Shown here: one piece after another, positions 1-10,395 of the stretch
Layout: the number at the start of each line of letters is the position of its first letter
Numbering within the stretch: position 1 is the first letter of the stretch
Origin: Brasenia schreberi
Lineage: Eukaryota; Streptophyta; Magnoliopsida; Nymphaeales; Cabombaceae
Direction of reading: 5' to 3'
Length of the DNA stretch: 64,000 nucleotides
Assembly: GCA_036023115.1 (NCBI GenBank)
Contig: JAYKKT010000089.1
Span: forward strand, 18,470,501-18,534,500
Position numbers and translations under genes: made by a program
The notes under the pieces: model-generated
Database searches by the model: none
What the model was told of the DNA's origin: nothing
Seen by the model: the letters and a program-made list of their open reading frames with translations, nothing else

Positions 1-1308
1 GTTGTGAGGCTCGGCCGGGAGGTGGTGGAGATGGCGGTGCAAGTGGTGGTGGGATGGAGGGATGGTGGTGTGCAGGTAGAGCAGGTGGAGCAGCTGGGGG
101 AGTGGAGGAAGAGAGGGCCCGGCTGGGATTGGTTTAGGTAGGGTGGTATGAAGTTAAGGTGGGCTGGAAAGGGTAGGGCCAGATATTTTAAAAACTAGTG
201 GTTTGGGTAGATTGTGGGCTAGGGGTGGTTTGGAGGTTTAGGGCTAGGTTAGGTGGTTGGGTTCTAGGGTGAGGTTTAGTGAGCTAGGTTAGGTGATTAG
301 GCTAGGTTTAGGGAAATTAACCTAGGTTTAGGGAAGGATTAGGGAAGTGGGTTAGGTGATTAGGTTGGGATTAGGCCGGGATTAGGGAAGTGGGTTAGGT
401 GATTAGGCTCAAATTAGGGGTGGATTAGGGAAGTGGGCTAGGATTAGGTGTTTTGGGTTAGGGTTAGGTAGAGGAGCTCCCTTTGCGTGGCCCATAGACC
501 TTAACCACCTCATGTTGGTGCAGCCCTAGGTTAGGTTTTGGCTAATTTCAAGCTTAAACCCACTCAATTAGGCTAACCCACATGTTTAACCCCAAACTTG
601 ACACACAAGTCAAGCTTAATTACAACACTCTTGATATTATCCATCCCCACTCTCTCTCATGCCCATAATCCCAAGTGAATTTCAAGTGGGCCCCACCTCC
701 ATTTATGAGAAGGTGATGTGGGCCATGGATATGGATATTGGATTGGATCTCTGGATCCAAATCCAAATCCAAGTCCACATATGGTATTGGATTGGGATCT
801 GGATATATATGGTCCAGATCCAATCCAAACTGAACTCTGACTCCTTCGAGCTGGGTTCGAAACGGACGATTTGTGCGGGGCCTGACAGCATCAGTACTCC
901 GTCTGCGTTGGGTCTTCGCCAACATGGTCGTCCGCCTCCGTTTCTGCCTTCCGGAGATGACTTCAAATGACATTTTGATAAGAACAGGGTCTTGGACGTT
1001 CGAGATCCTAGGGGTATGGATGTGATACGAAAGTTGTTGTGCCGGGCTTGACATGTGCTCCGGTTTCGGACTCTTCTTAGCTCTCTTGGTCCTGTCTTGA
1101 TTGGGCCAAGCCGCTTCGGGGTTTCAAAAACGTGTTTTAAAAGGTTTTCCAAAAGCTATATTATATATTTTTGGAATATAGAGTTTAAAACATATATACA
1201 GGGTTGTCTGGAAGGCTCCTGGGTTTCCAGACTCAAAATGGCCCTTTGGGGCTGCTTGTACAAAACCAGATGAATTTGAGAAATTCGTGGGATTTCGGGG
1301 TGTTTACA
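1..1308 (-). mobile_element. 3' LTR of element A, partial, promoter segment deleted
   Basis: It matches 11137-12556 of the right LTR almost base for base, but lacks the 100 bp corresponding to 11271-11370. The deletion joins GATTGGT to TTAGGTAGG, with TGGT repeated at both breakpoints. The lost segment held the TATA box and the C-rich/G-rich start region. The TAGG-rich block (about 140-475), the conserved U3 segment (about 480-1250) and the terminal TGTTTACA (1301-1308) remain. Several short open frames (for example 620-1054) recur in every LTR copy and are not genes. Confidence 0.93.
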
Positions 1309-2477
1309 GATGCCCCTTTTTGGCCTTGTCCAAATCGATTTGGATAAGGGCAAAGATGACAAACACCCCTTTTAATGTCTCCCTAGATCTAGCCACGAAG
1401 AATATGGGATCGTCCCATTTTTAGCAAAAATCTCAATTTACAAACTCTGGTAGGAAGAGATATCACGCCGAAGGGTTCTACATGGAATCTGGTCCTAAAT
1501 GGGATCATGTTCATGCAAGTACCATGCGTGGAATGCAAATGACATGGCTGTGGTGCCAAAAGTGGCGACCTCCCAGAGACCAGGTGTGGTTGAACTCTAG
1601 AGACTTACAAGGCCTATTGCTCCAAGTGAGCAAATCCTATGCTGTTCGATGTTCGATTTTCAAAACTTATTTACAAAAGCTATTTACAAAAGGGACAACT
1701 GTCTTGAGCCTCGATCCTAAGGATCTCGAGCTCTTCGTGCTTGCCCTTGTTTGAGTCTTAACACTCGCTTATCTAGCGGAGGTTTTATAAGAAAGCAAGC
1801 TTCATTTCAAATTCCTACGTCTTACTCGAAACGTTGAATTCTCAAACAAGATGAAATTCAAGTAAGTAAATCCTATTTTTACTTTAGGATTCCTCGAAAT
1901 GAACCATGCTTTAGCTTGGGATAAGCCAGGGATGGGAAAGAGATACCATGGTCCCTTCTGAAGCGTCCCATGGTTTGAGGCACAGAAGGCGGAAAACTGC
2001 TCTTTTTGAGCTTTTTGGCCTCTTTTTCCTTTTTTTCATAGAGGGTCTCCCTTTGGGAGTATTTTTTCTTTAATCCCTCTTTTTTATAAGAGAATCCATT
2101 TTCTTTCGAATTTTGGTCTCTTTCTTTTGGAAAGAGACTTTGAATGGGAAATTCCCTTTTGTTTTGGGCCTTTGTTTTCCTTTTGGAAATAGAAGAGAAG
2201 AGGGGAGGACTTATCCCAAGCCTACACTCGATCCATTCCAGATCAGCCTATTTAGAAATAGCACGTACCACTTGCAAGTATCTTGCTATGTTGAACTAGG
2301 CCTTTCTTTGTAAGAACAAGGATTTTGAAATGCAACCACGATTTTGAAAACTCCACTCTTTCACAAGTGCGAATTCTCTCACTCGGGGTCACACGAGTTC
2401 GCCTTTGCACCTTATTCACATGTCTCAAGGCAGCTATCCCTTTTCATATTTTCGAAAAATGGAACTTAATCCAGATC
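1309..2477 (-). other. Polypurine tract and 3' noncoding region of element A
   Basis: In element sense the tract reads AAAAAGGGGCATC (plus 1309-1321) immediately before the LTR, and would prime plus-strand DNA synthesis. The next 1.15 kb down to the pol stop has no credible gene. It holds a hairpin with arms ACCATGG and CCATGGT (1945-1951 and 1968-1974), an AATCCTA/TAGGATT inverted repeat near 1867-1893, and a long pyrimidine-rich stretch (2020-2110). The same landmarks recur in C, D and the diverged element G, so this region is conserved without coding. Confidence 0.8.
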
Positions 2478-5400
2478 CTACACATGATACTTCTTTAAGT
2501 ATTGAATATTGACAGGATCTGCTAAGTTCCTACCTTCTACATCGATCAACCAATACGAATTGTTCGTAGTGGTTGCTCGTACAACATAGGGTCCATCCCA
2601 GTTGGGGCGCCACTTGCCTAGGGGGTGTGGGCCACGATGGTGGATGGTTTTTAAGACCAGATCTCCCACTTTAAAGTGGCGAGGTCTCATGTGTTTGCTA
2701 TAATGTCGGGCTATCCTTTGCCGGTATGCACGAGCATGATCCATGGCAAGGAGTCGCCTCTCATCTAGCAAATCTAGTTCGGCCATCCTAGCATGCTGAA
2801 GCGTCTCTAGGGGGAGGTCGAGTGCTATGGATGTATGGAATGAATGCAGTTGAGTATGAATGGGAAGAATGGCGCTTGTGCCATAGACCAACTCGAATGG
2901 TGTGGCATTCGTGGGAGTCCGGATGGAAGTCCTATAAGCCCATAAGGCTTCATCCAGCTTCTCGTGCCACATCCTACCCTTCTCTAAGGTTTTCTCAATA
3001 ATAGTAATGAGAGTCTTGTTTGTGGCTTCGGCTTGGCCGTTGCCTTGAGGGTAGTAGGGCGAGGAGAAGTGGTGAATTATGCCATACGTGTTGCACAACT
3101 TAACCATCCACTCGTTCTTGAATGGGGTACCATTATCAGACACAAGGTCTCGTGGAACCCCAAATCGAGCCAAGATATTCCTCCGGATGAAAGCCACCAC
3201 ATGTTGCCCCATTACATTGGTTAGGGAAATGGCTTCCACCCACTTGGAGAAATACTCCGTGGCTGCTAAAATAAATCGATGCCCATTCGAGGCCTTTGGA
3301 AATATTGGGACTACGATGTCAAACGCCCATATGGTAAATGGCCAGGGGCTGACCACGGAATGCAACACAGATGATGGGATATGAATGGCGTGCCCATGCA
3401 CTTGACATGGATGACACTTCCTAACATCATCGTGACAATCCTTTTTGAGGGTGGACCAAAAATAGCCCCCTCTAAGTATTTTCATCGCCATCATGTTGGC
3501 ATTAACATGACCTCCACATTCTCCATCGTGGAATTCATGCATCACTATCCTAGCCTCCTCTAGGTCGATACACCTAAGCAGAATGCCGGTAAAACTCCTT
3601 TTGTATAAAACCCCACCCAAAATAGTGTATCGGGTCGAAATCTTACGAATGAATGCCTTATCTTTGGATGTGGCATCCTCGGTGAATCTCCCATTTTCTA
3701 AAAATTGTTTTATGTCATAAAACCAGGGTTTTTCAATAGACTCTGAGTTGTTTTGGCAAATATCCAAGTCGTGTGTGGATGGGTGGGGCGCATGCCATAT
3801 TTCTAAAGATCTGGTCCCTGAAATGGGATCGACCTTCAGGGCTGAACCTAAGGAGGAGAGGGCATCGGCGATGCCATTGTCCTCTCTTCCTACGTGTGTG
3901 AGCTTACACGACTGGAAGGATTGGACCAATCGAGTGGCCAACTCGTGATATGGAAGTAGTTTCTCATTACGTACTTGCCAAATTTTTAAAACCTGGTTTA
4001 TGACAAGGAGCGAATCTCCAAAGACCTCGATGCATGATGCCCCTAGAGTTTTTGAAATCCTTAAGCCTTGTATGAGTGCTTCATACTCAGCTACGTTGTT
4101 GGAACATTTGAAATCTAAGCGGACTGCTATGGGAATCTCGCCCTTTTCAAGGGAGATTAGGATGACCCCAGCACCAGCCCCTCGTTGGTTTCGTGCCCCA
4201 TCGAAGTGCATCTTCCACACTTGGTTTTCGAAAGAATTTGCCAAAATGTGGTTTTGAAAATGGTTTTGCAATATGCCTTCATCAGGCATTTCGACAAGAG
4301 TGGGATATGCGTCCACTAAGGGGAATTCAGCCACGTAATCTACTAGGGCTTGCCCTTTAATGGAGATCTGGTGATGGTATTTCAGATCATACTCCATTAG
4401 GAGTTGCCATTTGCCCAATCTACCTGTGAGAATGGGTTTTTCGAACAAGTGCTTGATTGGATCAAGCTTGGACACTATCCAGATCTCATGATCTAGGAAA
4501 TAGTGTCTGAACTTCTGGCAGGCCCAGACTAGGGCCAAGCACGTCTTCTCCATGTCTTGATAATTTCGTTCATAAGCCAAGAGAGTTTTCGAAATATAGT
4601 AGATGGCATACTCCTTATGGGTGTCATCCTCGTATTGAGCCAACAAGGCTCCTAAAGCATTTACATGCACGGAGATGTACAATAAAAGCAGTTTTCCTTG
4701 CTTTGGAGGATTAAAAACAGGGGGATTAACCAAGTATGCCTTCAGTCTCTCAAAGGACTTTTGGCATTCGTCATCCCATAAGAATTTCGTGCCCTTCCTC
4801 AACAGTTTGTTGAAGGGTTCACATCTAGTTGCCAGATTCGATATGAATCGGCGAACGGATTTTAATCGACCCTGGAGGCTACAGATTTGGGTGAGATTGG
4901 AGGGTGGAGCCATGTCTATGATGGCTCGACACTTAGAGGGGTCGACTTCTATTTCCCTTTGGCTCACCATAAAGCCTAGAAGCTTCCCTGATTCTACCCC
5001 GAACATACATTTTTTAGGGTTTAGCTTTACTTTGTAAAGCCTAAGCCTTTCGAAAATCTTTTGTAAACATTCGATATGGGTGCATCGGGTTTTGGATTTC
5101 GCCAAGAGATCATCTACATACACCTCTACAAGCTCATGAATTTGATCATGGAAGATCGTGTTCATGGCTCGTTGGTATGTCGCGCCAGCATTTTTCAAAC
5201 CGCATGACTGTATAGCAGTACGTGCCCCATGGGGTTGTGAAGGCGGTCTTACCCTGATCTCGTGGACTTAGTTTGATTTGATTATAGCCTGAATAGCCAT
5301 CCATAAATGAAAACATTTCATGATTTGCAGTACTATCGACTATCAAATCTATGTTTGGTAAAGGATAATTATCCTTTGGAGTGGCTTTATTCAGGTTTCT

Positions 5401-6156
5401 AAAATCGATGAATATTCGAATTTTCCCATTGGTTTTTCGAACTACAACGATATTTGATAACCAATCAGAATATGCAATGGGTTTTATAAATCCGGCTTTT
5501 AGCAGATCTTCTAAACCCTCTTTGACTTGCGTGTGTACATTCGGGTGTATTTTCCTAAGCTTCTGCTTTATGGGTTTTACACCTGCATCTAAGGGAAGAC
5601 GATGCTCGACAATGCTGGGATCTATGCCCGGCATGTCTTCATACGTCCATGCAAACACATCTAAATAGGTTCGTAGAAATGCAATGAATGCTAAATTTTT
5701 AGTCTCATGCAAGCATGCGCCTATTTTGATGGTTTTGGGATTGGAATCATCCCCTAGGTTCACCTCTATGAAATCTCCTCCTACTGATTGGGAAGGTCTT
5801 TCAAAATCGAGAATTCTATGAAATTCTGGGAGCTCAGAAGTAGGATCTTCCTCAAGGAGATCCACTTCTGGGCTTTGATCATTCTCGTGGGCTATAGACC
5901 CGAGGGAACTTGATGCGTGTTTTTCAAAATGACCTAGTTTTGTACTTGGATTTTCAAGTGATTTCAAAATTTTTGGTCTGGCTATGCAGACGACGTTTCT
6001 TTCGAAATCCTTTTCTTTTGCCAAAGTCCTACCAGGAGCAGCTATGTACAAAATCTTTTTAGTATTTTCCAAATTTTCGATTTTTTTGGGTTTTTGTAAA
6101 ACAAGAACTTTGGGAACTATACAAAGCACTCTATTTTCGAGTTTTTGTTTTTCCAT
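2478..6156 (-). pseudogene. pol: pol of element A (RT - RNase H - aRNase H - integrase), frameshifted
   Basis: Two overlapping frames together cover a full pol. Frame 5146-6156 holds a lysine-rich leader and the N-terminal half of reverse transcriptase. Frame 2478-5198 holds the rest: YVDD active site, degenerate gypsy RNase H, archaeal-type RNase H (HFDGA, EYEAL, GDSLLV, ADALSSL), integrase zinc finger (HEFHDG, GGHVN, CHPC) and the catalytic D, D, E (FDIV, SDNGT, QAEATNK). It ends at a conserved YLKKYHV. The frames part because 5 bp are missing near 5200, where copy C encodes VMPFGLKNAG. The integrase triad is kept here, unlike in C. Relation to the Tat clade follows from the second RNase H. 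It is not functional as one protein. Confidence 0.93.
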
Positions 6157-6269
6157 TGTTTTTGGTTTTTCTTGTTTTTCGATTTTTTTGATTTTAAGTT
6201 TTTCAAATGTTTTTGGTATTTTTAGAAAAGGGATCTTTTCGTCATACCTACAAAGGGAAACACTACGGG
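6157..6269 (-). other. gag-pro/pol spacer with splice-like signal (element A)
   Basis: In element sense the gag-pro stop (at 6270-6272) is followed by a pyrimidine-rich run ending TTTCCCTTTGTAG, then GTATGA (boundary at 6248/6247), then an A-rich stretch into pol. The same junction exists in C (26604/26603) and D (45761/45760), where the upstream stop is also conserved. It fits a 3' splice acceptor, but TAG|GTATGA also fits a 5' donor. Ogre-type relatives are known to splice between gag-pro and pol, so a splicing role is plausible but unproven. Confidence 0.4.
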
Positions 6270-9139
6270 TTAGACTCGGAATAGGAGATCTAAATCGTAG
6301 GTCTCTTCTAAGACAGGCTCCGGGGCACCCTTGACCCAGGTGGTCACAGGGGGTGGCTCCAACGGTATTCGGGGAGTATAGCCGATCCCATATCGGCTTG
6401 GATTGGCCCTAGGAAGGATGGGCTCTAGGAGACCCTGGTTCTGCGCCCCTAGACTCTTGTAGGGCGTGTAGCCCATGTTCAACAACATGTTCAAGACTTT
6501 TTGTTTTTTGAAAAAGTAGGATACAAGTCATGGTCCTGGAACATGCTATCATCCATATTAGGCTCAAATGGCCTCTTGTCCAGGGGCTTTGGAAATAGGG
6601 AACGCTTGGGTTTTCCTAGGAGGATTAAAGTCGGGAGGGGGCCAGCTTTGGGCGGCCCCTTCACACATACAACCTTCCTAGGGTTGTTCAACACGAGTCG
6701 AGGTGGCTCAACCATAATTTGCCCCAAGTTAGCCTCATGGGCCTGGGAGCTTGATAAACAAGGGGAGTTTATGATCCCCTGAAGCTGTGGGTGACTCTCA
6801 CCTAGGATCACTACGACCTGGTCCCTAAAAGGGATCTTGACATACCTGTGGAAGGTGGATGGCATAGCGCACAAACTGTGTATCTAGGGCCTTCCCAGCA
6901 ACAGGTTATAATGGGGGTGGATGTCCAAGACATGGAACACCCCCGTGTGTTCGATCCCTCCCGTTTCCATTGGGAGTTCGATGGATCCTAAAGGTCTAGA
7001 CGCATTCCCATCATATCCAGTGATAACGATGGGGCTTGGGTTCACTGAAGTCAAGGTGACTCCGATTTTGTATGCCACATGAAGTAGAAGGATGTTGAGC
7101 CCTCCTCCACCATCGACTAGGCACCTGTCCAAAGAGTGGTTGTTTAGAACCACCTCGATATGCAGGGCCTGGTTATGGGTTTCGTAGGGTCTATCTACAT
7201 CATCTTCCGAAAAAGTGATGGGCGATTTTGCTCCTAATAAAGCCACTTGGGCAGACAAGGATTCCGGACTTATGTTCGAATCAACCTTGGCCCTTTCTAG
7301 AATTTTCTCTAATACAAGTCTATGCCTAGGCGAGGTTTTTATAAGCTCTAGGATAGACATGTGAATAGGAATCTTTGAAAGGTGGTTTTCGAAGTCATAA
7401 GGATTTAGGATGACTTTGTCCTTATCTGCTTTTGGCAGACCACTAGGGATACATGCTTTTGAGGGGCCAGGCACACTGACCACCTTTTGAGCACCTTGAA
7501 GGTGCGGGGGTTGGTAGATCCTCCCGGATCTAGTGACTTCCTCCACGACCAGCCTAGGGTTCGCGCTAAAATTGGCTCTAAGGATGAGCTGAGGAGAACC
7601 TTAGATTTTTAAAACTGGTTTTACCGGGGTTTCCACTTTTGGTGGTCCCCGAATGACGACTTGGGCGGGCCTCTTGTATAGTACAAGGATGGGCGCACAA
7701 GTAGGTCGACCAGGTTCTAGATTTCGCGCAAGTTCCTTGGAAATGGTGAGGGTACATACCTCCTTTCTTGTCCCACTGCCACTGGCGTGTTTGGGAAAGG
7801 GTTCCTTGAAGATAGCTTGAGGTGGCTCAGGTTCCGCAGTGACCTGGAGTCGGCCTTCTGCTATCAAGTTCTCAATTTTATTTAAGAGAGAGAAGCAGCG
7901 TTTGGTATCATGGCCTTTGAGCCGATGATACTTACAAAATCGGTTTAAATACCCCCCTTTGGAAGTGACTCCTTCGAGAATTTCAGGGAGTTCTATCATG
8001 CCCTGGGCGAGGAGGAGGTCTAGGACCTCCGACACAGGTTGCCCCAGCGGAGTATACTCCCGTTTTTCAACCGGTTTTTGAAAATTGCGTTCCCTCTTAT
8101 TTTCTATTTTTTCAAAATTTTTGGAAGTGCCCGCCATGCTTGGATCCACCCGGACATTGGCGATTTTATGGGGCTTTGCCCCTTTGTCCGTCGTGGGCAG
8201 CCCATATGCGATGGGCTTTTCCAAACGGGTTTTTGGAACGGCACTTCCTTTCCACAAGTGATCGTATGTCCCTTTTCGCAAGTTGGTTTCGAAAAGGGAG
8301 GCCTTTTTGATCAACTTATGGAAAGTTGAAATCTCATGGAGCGAGAGAAGGGTTTTTAATTCGCTTTTAAAATTATCCAGGATGAGCATTACTGCGCATC
8401 CTTCGGATATGGGCTCTCGCACTTGGCCCAAAAGCGACCTCCATCTTATAATGAAGGCATGTTCGTCTTCGTTCATGCCTTGCTTTGTATCCCTTAAGGT
8501 ATTCAGAGTCAGCATGACTTCTACGTTGTGTGCAAATCTTTGCATAAAGCAGTTCGCTAACTCTTCAAAAGTAGCGAACTGGCTTAAGTCGTAGGAAGCC
8601 AGCTATTTGGCAGCTGTGCCTTTAAGGGATAAAGGGAACCAATACACCCATTTCATCGAGTCCTTTTTCTTCTTATAGGCTCGATGCGAGAAAAGCTGCA
8701 AGTGAGACCTAGGGTCTCCCATGCCATCATATCGATGGAAGTTCGGTATTTCATCGTCACTGTCTGTTTCGTAATCCATAGGAAGGAAATTAGACAGGGT
8801 GTAGTTTCTTTTCACTTTATTCTGCCCTTTCAGCAACTGCTGTAGGGCTTTACGGTCCTTTTGTGTGAAGGACTCGCGGTATTGGTTGCCTTCCATTACG
8901 GAGGCCTCTTTGTGCTTGCGAGGTTTTTCAGATTTCTTTTTAGGCCTTTGTTCACCGTTCGATGAACATGAATCGCCTACTTCAGCCTCTTGGCTGAGAG
9001 CATCGATTTTGGCCTCAAACTCCCTTCTCAAGTCCTCGATTTCATCTAGTTTTATTTTGTTTTTGAAAATCCTCCTAGAGTGAGAACTTGATGCGCATGA
9101 GCCTTGGCTTGACACTTCACTTGGATTGGATTTTGACAT
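6270..9139 (-). pseudogene. gag-pro: gag-pro of element A, broken
   Basis: The true ATG is at 9139-9137 (MSKSNP...). The frame extends upstream only through a TTG codon. Gag holds a Ser-rich N terminus, a charged coiled-coil-like segment, the retrotransposon Gag core (KWVYWFPLSLKGTAAKW through ASLFETNLRKG) and a zinc-knuckle-like C-x2-H-x4-H-x4-C (CKYHRLKGHDTKRC). The retropepsin part has LVDGGGGLNILLL and ends with HYNLLLGRP. Breaks are TGG to TAG at 8603-8605, CAA to TAA at 7601-7603, a TAG at 6884-6886 where D has TGG, and a frameshift near 6491. The final conserved frame ends DLLFRV-stop at 6270. The breaks read as decay, not programmed recoding. Confidence 0.9.
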
Positions 9140-9258
9140 GCTTTTCAAGCTTTTTCAAAATATCCTAAGTACAAGCAAAGAAAACAAGTTAAAACGACAC
9201 CTTTTTACAAAATTTTCGCAAGACTTCTACTTAAAAACTCAATTTTTGAAAGGCTCAC

Positions 9259-9276
9259 GTCCCACCGGGCGTGCCA
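9259..9276 (-). other. Primer-binding site of element A
   Basis: In element sense the 5' LTR end TCTACA is followed by a 5-nt spacer and then TGGCACGCCCGGTGGGAC. It starts with TGG, as expected for pairing with a tRNA CCA end, and has the right place and length. I could not assign the tRNA with confidence. Confidence 0.8.
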
Positions 9277-9367
9277 ATCTCTGTAGACGCGCGAAAATCC
9301 CCGCCTCTCGCCTTCTCAGGGCTCGAAGCGGATCCTCTCGTGTGTCTAAGGCCTATGTATGCAAACA

Positions 9368-9486
9368 GGGCGTGCCAGCTAGCTTACCTAAGCTAGCGAA
9401 GATATTTTTAACACTGACTTCTAAACGTGGCGATTGTGAGCAAGTAAGCTCTTGTCGTCGCAGACCTTCTTGCACCGATGCGCAAG
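9368..9486 (-). other. Structured U5 module: PBS-like decamer plus two hairpins
   Basis: GGGCGTGCCA (9368-9377) is the reverse complement of the first ten bases of the primer-binding site. It abuts a perfect inverted repeat with arms GCTAGCTTA and TAAGCTAGC (9378-9397). Further right, 9469-9486 reads in element sense CTTGCGC-ATCG-GTGCAAG, a 7-bp stem with one G-T wobble. Between them GCGAC and GTCGC arms enclose GAGC and GCTC. Copies in other LTRs keep the pairing with different bases. Confidence 0.6.
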
Positions 9487-9798
9487 GGTCAGTCTGTACG
9501 CTTTGCAAAAATCGAGTTTTGGAGAGAAAGTCTACGAAGCGGTTCGAGGTGTCTATTTCGGGTCTTTAAAATGCGATTGCATGTTTTAGATCACATGGAT
9601 TTGCACGTGCCTAAGTCTTTTCTTTTATCCCTTTTCGGGCCACCTAGTTTGTGTGTTATGAACACTCCACTACATGGGCGAATTCGAGCGGGGCTTGCTT
9701 TGATGCAAATATGCGTCCAACCTCATGGTATGGCGTAGATGCAATGCAAACTCACGCTACTCCAAAGGGAAAACCCGAAATGTAAAGACAATACTGAA

Positions 9799-9845
9799 GG
9801 GAAATGACCGAAGGGAAATAACCGAAGGGAAATAACCGAAGGGAG
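9799..9845 (-). repeat. 15-bp tandem repeat in LTR R/U5
   Basis: There are three near-perfect copies of CCGAAGGGAAATAA. Related arrays are at 19397-19463 (more copies), 30119-30165, and inverted at 42172-42235 and 44270-44315. Copy number differs between LTRs. Confidence 0.8.
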
Positions 9846-9862
9846 ATATGTATATAGATTAT

Positions 9863-10395
9863 GTATATGAGCCCTTACTCGGGTCTTGCAAATAAGAGCG
9901 AAGGCTCAATGTGGGTGCGTGCTTGAATTGAAAGACTTACACACACGACATGAAATTAAACCCAAATATAAATTGCAGTATGGCCTTGACTAAGGTCTTG
10001 GGAGTAAGAGCGAAGGCTCAATGTGTGTGAGAGTTCTTGAATTGAAGTACTACACACACGACATAAATGAAACCCAAAGAGAACTGCAATAAGGCCTTTA
10101 CTAAGGTCTTGGGAATAAGAGCGAAGGCTCAATTTGTGCGAGAGTGCTTGAATTGAAAGACTTACACACACGACATGAAATGAAACCCAAATAGTATAGG
10201 TCGGCCCTTACTTGGGTCTTTCAAATAAGAGCGAAAGCTCAATGTGTGTGAAAGTGCTTGAATTGAAAGACTTACTCACATGACATGAAATGAAACCCAA
10301 ATAGTATAGGTCGGCCCTTACTTGGGTCTTTCAAATAAGAGCGAAAGCTCAATGTGTGTGAGTGCTTGAATTGAAAGACAACGCACCCAACTTAA
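9863..10395 (-). repeat. Tandem array of about five 110-bp hairpin units
   Basis: AAGAGCGAAGGCTCAA-type cores recur near 9893, 10005, 10116, 10225 and 10335, spaced 109-112 bp. In element sense each unit has GAGC-loop-GCTC, then a second small stem (CCTT-AGTA-AAGG, CCTT-AGTC-AAGG or CCC-AAGTAA-GGG), then TTTGGGTTTCATTT and a GTGTGT-rich stretch. Confidence 0.85.

Noticed and set aside
181..475. A true telomere or interstitial telomeric array
   Set aside because: The TAGG-rich words are degenerate and irregular, occur at the same place in every LTR and follow LTR orientation, so they are part of U3.
620..1152. Overlapping open frames of 100-149 codons in U3, recurring at 11895-12400, 14968-15591, 20974-21408, 32112-32546 and 39841-40125
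   Set aside because: They sit in the conserved U3 segment of each LTR, overlap on both strands, show no codon constraint and have shifted ends between copies. The conservation is that of the LTR DNA.
6884..8605. Programmed readthrough or frameshifting within gag-pro
   Set aside because: Stops and shifts lie at different positions in A, B, C and D and are mostly C-to-T type, as expected of decay. Only the DLLFRV stop is shared.
9863..10395. CRISPR-like regular repeats
   Set aside because: Units are contiguous tandem repeats of about 110 bp without unique spacers, in a eukaryotic LTR, and are copied in every LTR of the family.
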